A DNA stretch of 64,000 nucleotides from Prochlorococcus sp. AG-418-K17 (lineage in GTDB: Bacteria; Cyanobacteriota; Cyanobacteriia; PCC-6307; Cyanobiaceae), in contig QCMD01000004.1 of NCBI GenBank assembly GCA_003214055.1, positions 27,986-91,985 of the forward strand, in the 5' to 3' direction. Under the pieces are notes generated by a model. That model was given only the letters and a program-made list of their open reading frames with translations, was not told the origin of the DNA and searched no databases. Positions within the stretch are counted from its first letter, which is position 1; every line of letters begins with the position of its first letter. Below are positions 54,417 to 61,805 of the stretch, piece by piece. A program made the translations under genes and the position numbers.

Positions 54417-55187
54417 TTAAACATTAGATATTTTATTTGAATTCAACAAGGAAATTGAAGGCCTTATATAAATAAAAATAGACCCATACATATCCTGCAT
54501 AATTCTCATTTCTTCGTCTAAATATACGATTGATACCTGGCAATTTGGCGATTCTTTATTCCAAGGTAACTTATTCCATACCTCTTTAACTGGATACCAT
54601 CTATCCATAAGTAATTCACTAAATAATGGAATCTTATTAAGTCCATCAACTTTGGAAACTTTTGTCTTTTGTAAGTTCATATCAAGTAAATTATTTCTTA
54701 AAACTAAATCACTTGCCAGGGTTATTACTCTCCCCCCAAAAGTAGGCAATAGTTTAAACCAACCTAAGATAGGAATTGTTGTGAGCCCAAATATTGTAGT
54801 GTCAAAAGTAGATATAAATTCTTTTTTGGTAAAATCAATCTTTTGAGCAATTCTCCCAATAGTTGATATGCCAAAGGATCCCACTTGCAATTGATGTAAT
54901 TTAAAAAAAAGATTACTTTTAAATTTATCATTTAATGCCTTTTCGATAGCAAGGAAGAAAGGAGAACTTCGAAATAATTCAACATTAGAAAAAATCAATT
55001 CCCACTCTCCAGACAAAGATTTTTCTGATATTTCAAAACTAAAGTCTTTAAGAGCCTCAATTAATTCATCCATTTCATTAGCTTTTTCCTCATACATAGG
55101 AGAAATTAATTTATTTAATCTTTGCCCTCTATCTGTAACAGCAGCTATTTTATATATATTTGACTTTATCTCTCCAATTTCTTTCAT
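54417..55187 (-). CDS. PAP/fibrillin family protein (plastoglobulin-like)
   Basis: 256 residues, no signal peptide. The family pattern is present: N-terminal IAAVTDRGQRLNKLISP, then LSGEWELIFSNVELFRSSPF, a lipocalin-like beta region, and the C-terminal ERxx-like IVYLDEEMRIMQDMYGSIFI. In plants and cyanobacteria these bind lipids on thylakoids or plastoglobules and help under photo-oxidative stress. A second, smaller family member is at 57612. Confidence 0.87.
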   Translation of the reverse strand: MKEIGEIKSNIYKIAAVTDRGQRLNKLISPMYEEKANEMDELIEALKDFSFEISEKSLSGEWELIFSNVELFRSSPFFLAIEKALNDKFKSNLFFKLHQLQVGSFGISTIGRIAQKIDFTKKEFISTFDTTIFGLTTIPILGWFKLLPTFGGRVITLASDLVLRNNLLDMNLQKTKVSKVDGLNKIPLFSELLMDRWYPVKEVWNKLPWNKESPNCQVSIVYLDEEMRIMQDMYGSIFIYIRPSISLLNSNKISNV

Positions 55188-55272
55188 AACTTAAATACAA
55201 GGAATACTAATTTATCTTAGGAATTTAATTTGAAGTTGATGACAATATTAATAATGCTGGCAATAAAATCAA

Positions 55273-55455
55273 TTAATATTCTCCCCACCTTTTACTAATA
55301 TCAAAACCCCATTCAGTGGTTAATTTAATTACTTCATCATGATTTGTGCATTTTGAAAGGGATAACTTTTTACTAGGATTATTTTTTATTAGCTCAGCAA
55401 TTTGATTAAGCTGCTCTATTTTATTTAGAAAATTACTTAGATCTTTATCTGACAT
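55273..55455 (-). CDS. Nif11-domain small protein
   Basis: 60 residues with the Nif11 pattern: SDKDLSNFLNKIEQLNQIAE, a helix, then DEVIKLTTEWGFDISKRWGE. Nif11-like domains occur as free proteins in cyanobacteria and as leader peptides of ribosomal natural products. There is no core-peptide extension or double-Gly cleavage site here, so it is probably a free-standing protein. Function unknown. Confidence 0.75.
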   Translation of the reverse strand: MSDKDLSNFLNKIEQLNQIAELIKNNPSKKLSLSKCTNHDEVIKLTTEWGFDISKRWGEY

Positions 55456-55459
55456 TTAT

Positions 55460-55567
55460 CTAGGAACTAAATTTTTGATCATAAGTAAATATGTAATAAA
55501 GAACCCAGGCAACACCAATAATCAGAATTGCAATCATTATATTTACTGACCAAACTACTTCTATCAT
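55460..55567 (-). CDS. Single-helix membrane microprotein (35 aa)
   Basis: 35 residues: MIEVVWSVNIMIAILIIGVA followed by WVLYYIFTYDQKFSS. One membrane helix; composition resembles small photosynthetic subunits but matches none I recognise. It lies 4 bp upstream of the Nif11 gene on the same strand, so they may be co-transcribed. Confidence 0.5.
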   Translation of the reverse strand: MIEVVWSVNIMIAILIIGVAWVLYYIFTYDQKFSS

Positions 55568-55692
55568 GTAATTTTTTTTATATTTTTAATATATCCAAAA
55601 TTTATACTAAATTAACCGTTAATAATTTAAATCTACAACAATACAATACTTTTGATAAGTGTATAAAATAGTCTTAAATAGATTTAAAAATT

Positions 55693-55872
55693 ATGGGAGA
55701 AGCTAAGAGAAGGGAAGAGTTAGGCTTGCCACCTAGAGAAAAGAAAAAGGAAATACAAACTTCGAAAAATCAACTAAACAAAATTTTAAATAAGTATCCT
55801 TATTTACCCTTCATTTTAGGTTTTTCATTACTAGCAATTTTAATTATCGACTTAGTTAATTACTACAAATAG
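55693..55872 (+). CDS. DUF2839 protein
   Basis: 59 residues. It opens MGEAKRREELGLPPREKKKE, the hallmark of the cyanobacterial DUF2839 family, and ends with one membrane helix (LPFILGFSLLAILIIDLV). Function unknown. The basic N-terminal motif suggests it faces the cytosol and may bind nucleic acid or a protein partner. Confidence 0.85.
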   Translation: MGEAKRREELGLPPREKKKEIQTSKNQLNKILNKYPYLPFILGFSLLAILIIDLVNYYK

Positions 55873-55914
55873 ATATATAAAAAGGGGAAATTTTTTGCAG
55901 AAGAAAAGATTATC

Positions 55915-55928
55915 TTCGCAATTGCGAA
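55915..55928. promoter_or_regulatory. Perfect palindrome in the -35 region of the 55957-56445 operon
   Basis: TTCGCAATTGCGAA is a perfect 14-bp palindrome centred about 20 bp upstream of a -10-like CATAAT (55939-55944), 29 bp before the ATG at 55957. Position and symmetry suggest an operator. It has a high G+C core for this genome, which makes a chance origin less likely. Confidence 0.5.
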
Positions 55929-55938
55929 ATTATTTTTC

Positions 55939-55944
55939 CATAAT
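55939..55944 (+). promoter_or_regulatory. -10 element for the 55957-56445 pair
   Basis: CATAAT lies 13 bp before the ATG at 55957, so the transcript would have a very short leader starting near 55951. Confidence 0.4.
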
Positions 55945-55956
55945 AAAAATAAACTT

Positions 55957-56142
55957 ATGAAACCTATTAACACCGCATTTGTCTTTATTTTAGGAGTTTT
56001 AACTTTGCTTTCAACATCTAATGTACAGGCAGGTGGCTGCAGTTCTCATAGTGAGAAGAAGGCAGAAATTGAATGCTTGTCTGATGATAAAAAATGCATA
56101 GAAGCGAAAGAAAAAGAATCACTATACAAAGTTGAGGCCTAA
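55957..56142 (+). CDS. Small exported Cys/Lys protein
   Basis: 61 residues with a signal peptide (FVFILGVLTLLSTSNVQA). The mature part begins GGCSSHSEKKAEIECLSDDK and contains a third Cys before the end. The stop is directly followed by the ATG of the next gene, so the two are translationally linked. A similar GGC-containing exported peptide occurs at 42051. Confidence 0.68.
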   Translation: MKPINTAFVFILGVLTLLSTSNVQAGGCSSHSEKKAEIECLSDDKKCIEAKEKESLYKVEA

Positions 56143-56445
56143 ATGTTTGATAATCTTGGAACTGCTCTAGTACAGGCATTAGGCTTCTTTGCTGTCTTTG
56201 GTTTTTTTGTATATCAAACTTTATTCGCAGATAGAAAACCCAAAAATTCAAAATCAAATCCTAAAAAAATAAAGATTTCCGACACAAAAGAATCAATTAA
56301 AACAGAACCAAAAAAAGGCTTATTTAACAGAAAATCTAAACCTGTTGAAGAGAATTTACCAGTCCAAAAAAAGGGATTATTTGGGAGAAAAAAAGAAGTT
56401 ATTAAAGAAGAGATTAAACCAAAGAAAAAAGGTTGGTTTAAATAG
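56143..56445 (+). CDS. Membrane-anchored protein with repeated KKGLF motifs
   Basis: 100 residues. One N-terminal membrane helix (ALVQALGFFAVFGFFVYQTL) is followed by a Lys/Pro-rich, presumably disordered tail carrying a spaced repeat: KKGLFNRK, KKGLFGRKK and a final KKKGWFK. The repeated aromatic-basic boxes look like docking motifs for an acidic partner or membrane surface. It starts immediately after the 55957 gene stop. Confidence 0.72.
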   Translation: MFDNLGTALVQALGFFAVFGFFVYQTLFADRKPKNSKSNPKKIKISDTKESIKTEPKKGLFNRKSKPVEENLPVQKKGLFGRKKEVIKEEIKPKKKGWFK

Positions 56446-56531
56446 GTAAAGGTACTTAAACTCTATTTTGATATCTTTTATACAAAAAATATTTTTAGTA
56501 ACTTTATAATTTATATAACATAACATTCAAA

Positions 56532-56666
56532 ATGAATCATAGAGAAATCACAAAAAAATATAGTGAGTTACTTAACAAGGCTGACTTTGCTACTGGCCGT
56601 AAGGAAGTTGTAGGTCTTTTAAAAAAAGCTGCCAAATTGAAATCTCAAATCGAAATCAATTATTAG
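56532..56666 (+). CDS. Small helical hypothetical protein (44 aa)
   Basis: 44 residues, soluble and basic: MNHREITKKYSELLNKADFA, then TGRKEVVGLLKKAAKLKSQI. Two amphipathic helices. A clear ATG, but no recognised family. Typical of conserved picocyanobacterial microproteins. Confidence 0.6.
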   Translation: MNHREITKKYSELLNKADFATGRKEVVGLLKKAAKLKSQIEINY

Positions 56667-56751
56667 ATCATAAAATTAGTTTAATTCTAAATGTAAAAAA
56701 TTTTTTTAAATAAGTTTTTACATGAGATAATCTGCTTAGATTATTTTTCTT

Positions 56752-56931
56752 ATGAATAAAAAAGGTTATACAACCGAAAGCGGTGGTAGACAAAATGGTT
56801 TTGCAATTGAACCAGAAATTAACCCCATATCAGAAGGCGAATCAAAGAAATCAATATTTTTGTTTATCGGAATATTATTACCTTTTCTAATAGCCGGTTT
56901 TTATTATTTAAGGACTCTGAATATATTTTGA
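56752..56931 (+). CDS. Psb34/ssl1498-like small membrane protein
   Basis: 59 residues. The N-terminus YTTESGGRQNGFAIEPEI matches the conserved head shared by the ssl1498/Psb34 family and high-light-inducible proteins (YTTE-x-GG-R-x-N-x-FA-x-EP). One membrane helix follows (IFLFIGILLPFLIAGFYYL). It lacks the chlorophyll-binding ExxN/HxxxR helix of Hlips, so a Psb34-type PSII-assembly factor is the better reading. The assignment rests on motif memory alone. Confidence 0.6.
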   Translation: MNKKGYTTESGGRQNGFAIEPEINPISEGESKKSIFLFIGILLPFLIAGFYYLRTLNIF

Positions 56932-56935
56932 TATT

Positions 56936-57196
56936 TTATAAGCCATTTTTAGCAATATATTCTTCTGAACTAAGAATATCTTGCATTAAGCTCTCTGATG
57001 AAGGATTAAATCCATTTTGCTCTAAAAAAGATTTAACCTTTTCAAATTTTCGCTGAATTTTTTTTGTATATGGAGTTGTCATCAAATAATCATCTTTTTC
57101 TGTTGAATAGTTCATTTCATTAACCGGATTACTTTTACATTTAAATTTTGCAAAATATACGATTGCTAGTGAAGTTATAAATATTACATAAATAAT
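56936..57196 (-). CDS. Small protein, probably with an N-terminal membrane helix and a non-standard start
   Basis: From ATG 57115 the protein has 59 residues (MNYSTEKDDYLMTTPYTKKI ...). The frame stays open upstream to 57196 and the extra residues read YVIFITSLAIVYFAKFKC, an excellent membrane helix with a basic end. No ATG, GTG or TTG lies in that extension; only ATT codons (57191-57196) stand at its head. Either translation starts at ATT, or the true start was lost by mutation. The coordinates include the extension; the ATG form is 56936-57115. Confidence 0.5.
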   Translation of the reverse strand: MIYVIFITSLAIVYFAKFKCKSNPVNEMNYSTEKDDYLMTTPYTKKIQRKFEKVKSFLEQNGFNPSSESLMQDILSSEEYIAKNGL

Positions 57197-57248
57197 TTAA
57201 TAGTAATTAATACTTATAAGCTGTTTGTGTAAGATCGCTTTTGATTGT

Positions 57249-57536
57249 TTAAATAGAACTTATAGTAACTAGTTCCATTAAATCTCTGGACTGCAGATAT
57301 TTTTGAAATACTTCAGAATAAAATGCTTTTTTAGCAGCAAATTTTGATTCGAATTCTATTACTAATCCAAGTTGCCCTCCATCCCATTCATTTGAGGTTG
57401 ATTTTTGTATTAAATCTCTTTTTACTATTACTCCTCCCACAGATTTAATCCAAGGCAATACTGTTCTTATATATTCCAGAAATAAATCAGCATTTGGGAT
57501 TGAAATTTTCTTTAGCCAATAGCTCTTTGTCATCAA
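57249..57536 (-). CDS. DUF1330-like ferredoxin-fold protein
   Basis: 95 residues of the dimeric alpha-beta barrel type: PNADLFLEYIRTVLPWIKSV, GGVIVKRDLIQK, WDGGQLGLVIEFESKFAAKK and AFYSEVFQKYLQSRD. This matches DUF1330 proteins, whose function is unknown. Starts MM; the second Met is equally possible. Confidence 0.78.
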   Translation of the reverse strand: MMTKSYWLKKISIPNADLFLEYIRTVLPWIKSVGGVIVKRDLIQKSTSNEWDGGQLGLVIEFESKFAAKKAFYSEVFQKYLQSRDLMELVTISSI

Positions 57537-57611
57537 ATCAAGATATTCTGGGTAGAATATAGCACATGGGGGTAAGTATTTATCCTTAGCTATATACTCA
57601 GCTGTTATTAA

Positions 57612-58154
57612 ATGGATTCCGAAGATGATTTATTAAATTTACTTCTTAAATCTCCGAATTCAGAAAGTATAAAGACTATTGCCGAACAACTTGAAGTTGA
57701 TCATAATTTTTCCTTTAGCAAAGACAGAAATGATTTAAAAGGTGTTTGGGAGCTTAGGTGGAGTAGTTCTAATAGTCCTTTTTTAAAATATTCTCCTTTT
57801 ATTGATAACCTTCAAATTCTTGATCCCTTTAATTTAAATGGTCTTAATTTACTTAAACCTAGAGGAATAAAATCAATTATCGGTACAGGTATTTTAATAA
57901 GACTTAATTACATAAATGAAAAAAAAATTGGGGTCAAATTTACACATGCTGGTGTTATAGGTCCTAAATTTGGAAGAAAAAATATAAAGGCTATGAAAGA
58001 AATAAATAACGAACAATTAGGGTGGTTAGAAATAACTTATTTAAGTAATAAGATTAGAATCTGCAGAGGTGATAAAGGAACTTTATTTGTTTTAAGAAAA
58101 ATAAATTCACCTACTTTGTTCAAGAATTTTAAGGAATTTATTAAAATCTATTAA
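57612..58154 (+). CDS. PAP/fibrillin family protein, short form
   Basis: 180 residues. LKGVWELRWSSSNSPFLKYS is the family signature, followed by NLLKPRGIKSIIGTGILIRL and a C-terminal WLEITYLSNKIRICRGDKGT with the final FVLRK strand. A lipid-binding lipocalin-like role at the thylakoid is the family expectation. It is the second family member in 3 kb; the two share the layout but little sequence. Confidence 0.85.
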   Translation: MDSEDDLLNLLLKSPNSESIKTIAEQLEVDHNFSFSKDRNDLKGVWELRWSSSNSPFLKYSPFIDNLQILDPFNLNGLNLLKPRGIKSIIGTGILIRLNYINEKKIGVKFTHAGVIGPKFGRKNIKAMKEINNEQLGWLEITYLSNKIRICRGDKGTLFVLRKINSPTLFKNFKEFIKIY

Positions 58155-58163
58155 AAATATAAA

Positions 58164-58457
58164 TTAATTCTTTATCCAAATAGACTTTAATACGAAATAA
58201 ATTGGTAAATATTTAAAAGATTCTTTAGGTATTTCATAACTTAAGAATTTTAGTGCTTCTTCAAGCCAATAACCAATATCAAATCCTAAAAGGATTTTTT
58301 CTACAACAAACCAAAATTCTTTATCAAATATAATTCTGAAGTTTAGGTAAATATATTCCCAATGAAAAGTATTCCAATATTGGGTTAAAAATGAGGATAA
58401 AATAAGCCAGAGTGATATAAATAGAAAACTTTTAAGAAATTTATAAAATTTTTTCAT
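58164..58457 (-). CDS. Hypothetical membrane protein (97 aa)
   Basis: 97 residues with an N-terminal helix (FLFISLWLILSSFLTQYW) and aromatic-rich segments (FHWEYIYLNFRIIFDKEFWF and DIGYWLEEALKFLSYEIP). It converges on the fibrillin gene (9 bp gap). No family recognised. Confidence 0.58.
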   Translation of the reverse strand: MKKFYKFLKSFLFISLWLILSSFLTQYWNTFHWEYIYLNFRIIFDKEFWFVVEKILLGFDIGYWLEEALKFLSYEIPKESFKYLPIYFVLKSIWIKN

Positions 58458-58588
58458 ATACCAGCAACTTTCTTACTAAATTTCAAATATCTCTCATTAT
58501 CATTTAGATCAAATTTTATTTCCATGAAATATATCCAAAAAGATATAAAAATATTGAAAAAATAGTAAATTTGAGTGGCATTTATAAT

Positions 58589-58714
58589 CTATTCTTCTTT
58601 TTTTAGATTCTGTGCCTTTAGATTTTTATTCTTAAGAAAAAATCCTAAAAACAGAAAAGCAAAATATATTAGTAAACTTGTGCCAAAAATTAATAATACC
58701 TTGGAAATATCCAT
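58589..58714 (-). CDS. Single-helix membrane microprotein (41 aa)
   Basis: 41 residues: a membrane helix (VLLIFGTSLLIYFAFLFLG) and a basic tail (KNKNLKAQNLKKEE). Starts MDIS. Layout as in small PSII/NDH subunits, but unidentified. Confidence 0.5.
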   Translation of the reverse strand: MDISKVLLIFGTSLLIYFAFLFLGFFLKNKNLKAQNLKKEE

Positions 58715-58832
58715 AAATGATTTTTTAATATAAATTACATCATTTTTTGCAAAGTTTTATCTATGGTAATGATTTTTTATTTATCACGATAACGAGCTTC
58801 AATTATTAAGCTAATGGTATTAATTAAATCAT

Positions 58833-59237
58833 ATGCAAGTAGCTTTTGCCTGGAGCCTTTGTCTTTCAGTTTCTGTTGTTTTATTATCTATTATTCCATT
58901 AACTATAGGGAGAGTTAAAGCGGGATATTCTGTTGAAAATATGTCTGCTCCAAGGGCTTTATTCGATGAATTACCTTCTTTTGGCAAAAGAGCAGTTTGG
59001 TGTCATCAAAATTGTTGGGAAAGTATTTCCCTCCATGCACCAGCATGTCTTCTTTGTTTAATTACTTTAACCGACTCTAATATTGCAATAATTGCAGCAT
59101 TGATTCATCCTCTTTTTCGTTTTTTATATATTGGTGCCTATGTATTTAATATCCCAACAGCTAGAGGTTTAATGTGGGCCTCAGGAATTTTTACGACACT
59201 TTTGCTTTACAAAGAGGGCTTAACAAAATTGATATAA
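58833..59237 (+). CDS. MAPEG-family membrane protein
   Basis: 134 residues with four helices. The pattern NCWESISLHAPACLLCLITL followed by AALIHPLFRFLYIGAYVFN and PTARGLMWASGIFTTLLLY is that of MAPEG (membrane glutathione S-transferase-like) proteins in cyanobacteria. Thylakoid or plasma-membrane location is expected; enzymatic activity is unproven. Confidence 0.85.
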   Translation: MQVAFAWSLCLSVSVVLLSIIPLTIGRVKAGYSVENMSAPRALFDELPSFGKRAVWCHQNCWESISLHAPACLLCLITLTDSNIAIIAALIHPLFRFLYIGAYVFNIPTARGLMWASGIFTTLLLYKEGLTKLI

Positions 59238-59242
59238 ACTAT

Positions 59243-60109
59243 TTAAACAATAAACTTTTCTAAATCTTTTAATTGATATTCATTGATTAGTTCCACTTTA
59301 TTTGATTTTGCTAGTTGATGTGCAGACTTTGTAAAGCCAGATTTTGAGACTATTATTGCATGTGTACCTTTCCAAAATAATTTACCCGCTGAAATTTCCT
59401 GAACTGCTTTATTGCCAATAGCTTTTTCATGATCTTTGCATTGAATACATACTCTCAAATCATTTATTGAAGCAATTAAGTCAACCCCTTGATCACCTGT
59501 ATTAGGTGTTTCTTTTACTTCCCAGCCATTTTGTTTGAGAATTTCCATACAATGATTTTCAAATCTTATACCTTTTTTGTAGTTTTCCTTGTTTTTACTT
59601 GAGTAGTTTTTTTCTATTAGGTTTAAGCATGATTTCTCTATTTGACTTGCTATAAATACAAACCAATCTTCAGTCTCGAGCTTTCTAATAGATCCAATTA
59701 TCTCATCATCAATAGTTGGATTTTCATTACAATACGATCTCCACTTTTCGAAAAATAATTCCATACTTCCAAATTTTTTTAAAATTACTTTTTCCCAAAA
59801 GTATGGAATTCCCTCTTTAAATCTTTTAGATCCATTTAATATATTTTTCTCTATAGCTTTTTCATCAAGAGGTGGATTGCCAATCCATTTTTTATAATCT
59901 TCGTTACCATAAGCATCTATTTCCCTTAATCTAATCCTTTCCTCTAACAAATTATATTTGTTTTCTTCTATTAAATTATTAATTGTTTGAATAAAGAAAT
60001 TGGAATTTAAAGCATTATTTAATTTTAACTTTTTATTTTTAATTTTATAATTTCTTACGATTATGAAAATTAAAAAAATGAGAAAAATGATTAAAATGAA
60101 AATTTTCAT
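59243..60109 (-). CDS. Membrane-anchored Mrr-type restriction-endonuclease-fold protein
   Basis: 288 residues. An N-terminal helix (IFILIIFLIFLIFIIVRNYK) is followed by a helical middle and a C-terminal Mrr-cat nuclease domain (~180-285): KKGIRFENHCMEILKQNGW, the catalytic Asp in TGDQGVDLIASI, and QxK in VCIQCKDHEKAIGNKAVQEI. The D...QxK set is complete, so cleavage activity is plausible. No methylase is adjacent, so it is not an ordinary restriction-modification system. Confidence 0.85.
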   Translation of the reverse strand: MKIFILIIFLIFLIFIIVRNYKIKNKKLKLNNALNSNFFIQTINNLIEENKYNLLEERIRLREIDAYGNEDYKKWIGNPPLDEKAIEKNILNGSKRFKEGIPYFWEKVILKKFGSMELFFEKWRSYCNENPTIDDEIIGSIRKLETEDWFVFIASQIEKSCLNLIEKNYSSKNKENYKKGIRFENHCMEILKQNGWEVKETPNTGDQGVDLIASINDLRVCIQCKDHEKAIGNKAVQEISAGKLFWKGTHAIIVSKSGFTKSAHQLAKSNKVELINEYQLKDLEKFIV

Positions 60110-60129
60110 TAATGAGCTTTATTTTCGAT

Positions 60130-60381
60130 CTAAAAAGTTTTTGTTTTTCTTATAACAAAATTATTTTTTGTTATTACCGATGATTCATTTACTTCAAAAC
60201 CATTTATTGCTGAAATTTCTCCTTTTATGCCTTCTAATGTTAATTGTTCGATAATGCCTTTTATTACTTCATCCTCGACCAATTTCCTATCAATCCTTTC
60301 AGGTGTAATATCGGTAAGCCATTTTGAGGTCTTTTTTTTTACAACCTCTGTAGGGTTAGTTATTTTTAGGTAGATTGCCAT
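60130..60381 (-). CDS. Conserved hypothetical protein (83 aa)
   Basis: 83 residues, soluble. TSKWLTDITPERIDRKLVED, VIKGIIEQLTLEGIKGEISA and ITKNNFVIRKTKTF give an alpha/beta pattern. It lies 20 bp upstream of the Mrr-type gene on the same strand and may be co-transcribed. I do not recognise the family. Confidence 0.68.
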   Translation of the reverse strand: MAIYLKITNPTEVVKKKTSKWLTDITPERIDRKLVEDEVIKGIIEQLTLEGIKGEISAINGFEVNESSVITKNNFVIRKTKTF

Positions 60382-60421
60382 TTTTTATGTAATTCATTTG
60401 AATTATAAGCATTAAATCTTC

Positions 60422-60619
60422 TTATCTTTTATTATTGTCATTACTTTCCCACTCAAGAAATTGAAAAACAAAAATTGCAAAGATAGAGAAAAATACTATA
60501 AACAAACCTAACCATCCTATGAATTTGTGTTCTGTAAAAAGATTTGTTAGCATTGATTTCTCTTGATATCTTGATTCCATTTCATATTGGTAAGAGTCAA
60601 TAACTTGAAATATATTCAT
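60422..60619 (-). CDS. Small membrane protein (65 aa)
   Basis: 65 residues: a charged first half (IDSYQYEMESRYQEKSMLTN), one helix (FIGWLGLFIVFFSIFAIFVF), and an acidic end. No family recognised; 40 bp upstream of the 83-residue gene on the same strand. Confidence 0.58.
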   Translation of the reverse strand: MNIFQVIDSYQYEMESRYQEKSMLTNLFTEHKFIGWLGLFIVFFSIFAIFVFQFLEWESNDNNKR

Positions 60620-60661
60620 AATTAATAATTTAATAAATCTTTTAATTAAAGGATAATAATT

Positions 60662-61081
60662 TCAACCGCTTAATTTAATAAATGCTTCCGATAGGAATTC
60701 TGGCCTTTTTCTTATTATAGAAAAATTTCGTTTATTTATTAAGACTAAATTGACTTCAGCAATCGTTAAAATTTCTTTTCTCTTATTAAGAAATTTTGAA
60801 ATTACATTAATCCTTGGACTTTTTTCAATATTGAATTCGCTTTCTATTGTTATTTTTTCACCAAGTAATAAAGGGGATTTATATTTTATTGAACTATTGA
60901 TTAAAGGTAAATCAAAGCCCTTTTTAGTAAGTTCGAAATAACTTATACCTACTTCTGAAAGTGCATTTATTCGGCTTTCTTCAAGCCAATTAAAATATTT
61001 ACCGTGCCACATTACGCCTGCATGATCTGCATGTTGAGGTAAAACAATTTTTTCTATTTTCCAAACTGGTTTTGAGTTCAT
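60662..61081 (-). CDS. Acyl-CoA thioesterase, 4HBT/YbgC type
   Basis: A 139-residue hot-dog-fold thioesterase. The catalytic region QHADHAGVMWHGKYFNWLEE contains the Asp and the G-V-M-W-H-x-x-Y pattern of the 4-hydroxybenzoyl-CoA thioesterase class, and INALSEVGISYFEL completes the helix. In cyanobacteria a relative hydrolyses 1,4-dihydroxy-2-naphthoyl-CoA for phylloquinone synthesis; this protein could be that enzyme, but the evidence is family-level. Confidence 0.85.
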   Translation of the reverse strand: MNSKPVWKIEKIVLPQHADHAGVMWHGKYFNWLEESRINALSEVGISYFELTKKGFDLPLINSSIKYKSPLLLGEKITIESEFNIEKSPRINVISKFLNKRKEILTIAEVNLVLINKRNFSIIRKRPEFLSEAFIKLSG

Positions 61082-61186
61082 TTTTTATTTAAAAAATATT
61101 TTTATTCAATGAAAAAAACTTATTTGATATTGTAGATTAATTTTGTTTATTGACATAAGAATCATCAAAACTATATTTATAAAGTT

Positions 61187-61423
61187 ATGTTTAATCGTAA
61201 AAATAGAAGTAGAAAAATGAAAAAGATTTTTCAATGGGAAGAATATTTAAATTGGAAAAATATGACAAAGGAACAGAAATTAAATTTCAAGAGGGCGTGC
61301 TTATTCCCATTTCTCGTCTATATAGTTTATGTTTTTCTTAATCAGTACTCCTTGGCAATTCTTTTGTTACTAGGTCTTTATTTTTTAATTAGATTTAAAA
61401 ATAGAAATAAGTTGGGAAGATGA
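61187..61423 (+). CDS. Small membrane protein (78 aa)
   Basis: 78 residues: a basic head (FNRKNRSRKMKKIFQWEEYL), then two close helices (FPFLVYIVYVFLNQYSLAIL and LLLGLYFLIRF). A second ATG at residue 11 is an alternative start. Unknown family. Confidence 0.55.
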   Translation: MFNRKNRSRKMKKIFQWEEYLNWKNMTKEQKLNFKRACLFPFLVYIVYVFLNQYSLAILLLLGLYFLIRFKNRNKLGR

Positions 61424-61524
61424 ATTTATTTTTATTTTGATTTATTTAGATTTGTTTTAAAATAATCTAGTTTTTATAAATAACTTTATTGGCATATGAC
61501 AATAGTATTAGATAAATTTTTTTT

Positions 61525-61761
61525 ATGAAAAGAATTATTTTGTTTTTATGTGTATTAGTTTTTTCGATAATTTCTAATACGAATAATTTATTAGCAGAAG
61601 AAATTGAAAATAACATTAAAGGTAATATTTCTAATGAAATTGAAGAAATTAAGCCTGATAATAAAAAAACCAATATTTCTAATTCTTCAGCAGAAGATAT
61701 TTTTGGTGATGAACAAACTTTTCCATTCGTTGCAGGTTTAGGAAAAAATGCAGCCCATTGA
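61525..61761 (+). CDS. Small exported acidic protein
   Basis: 78 residues with a signal peptide (IILFLCVLVFSIISNTNNLLA). The mature part is acidic and Asn-rich and ends SAEDIFGDEQTFPFVAGLGK. The well-formed C-terminal motif suggests a conserved picocyanobacterial lumenal or periplasmic protein. Unknown function. Confidence 0.62.
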   Translation: MKRIILFLCVLVFSIISNTNNLLAEEIENNIKGNISNEIEEIKPDNKKTNISNSSAEDIFGDEQTFPFVAGLGKNAAH

Positions 61762-61805
61762 TTTCAAGGTTCTTGATAATTTAGAAAAAGATTTTTTATA
61801 TACTA

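Noticed and set aside
55273..55455. Nif11-type leader of a ribosomally made natural product (prochlorosin-like)
   Set aside because: No core-peptide extension after the Nif11 domain, no GG/GA cleavage site and no LanM or transporter gene nearby.
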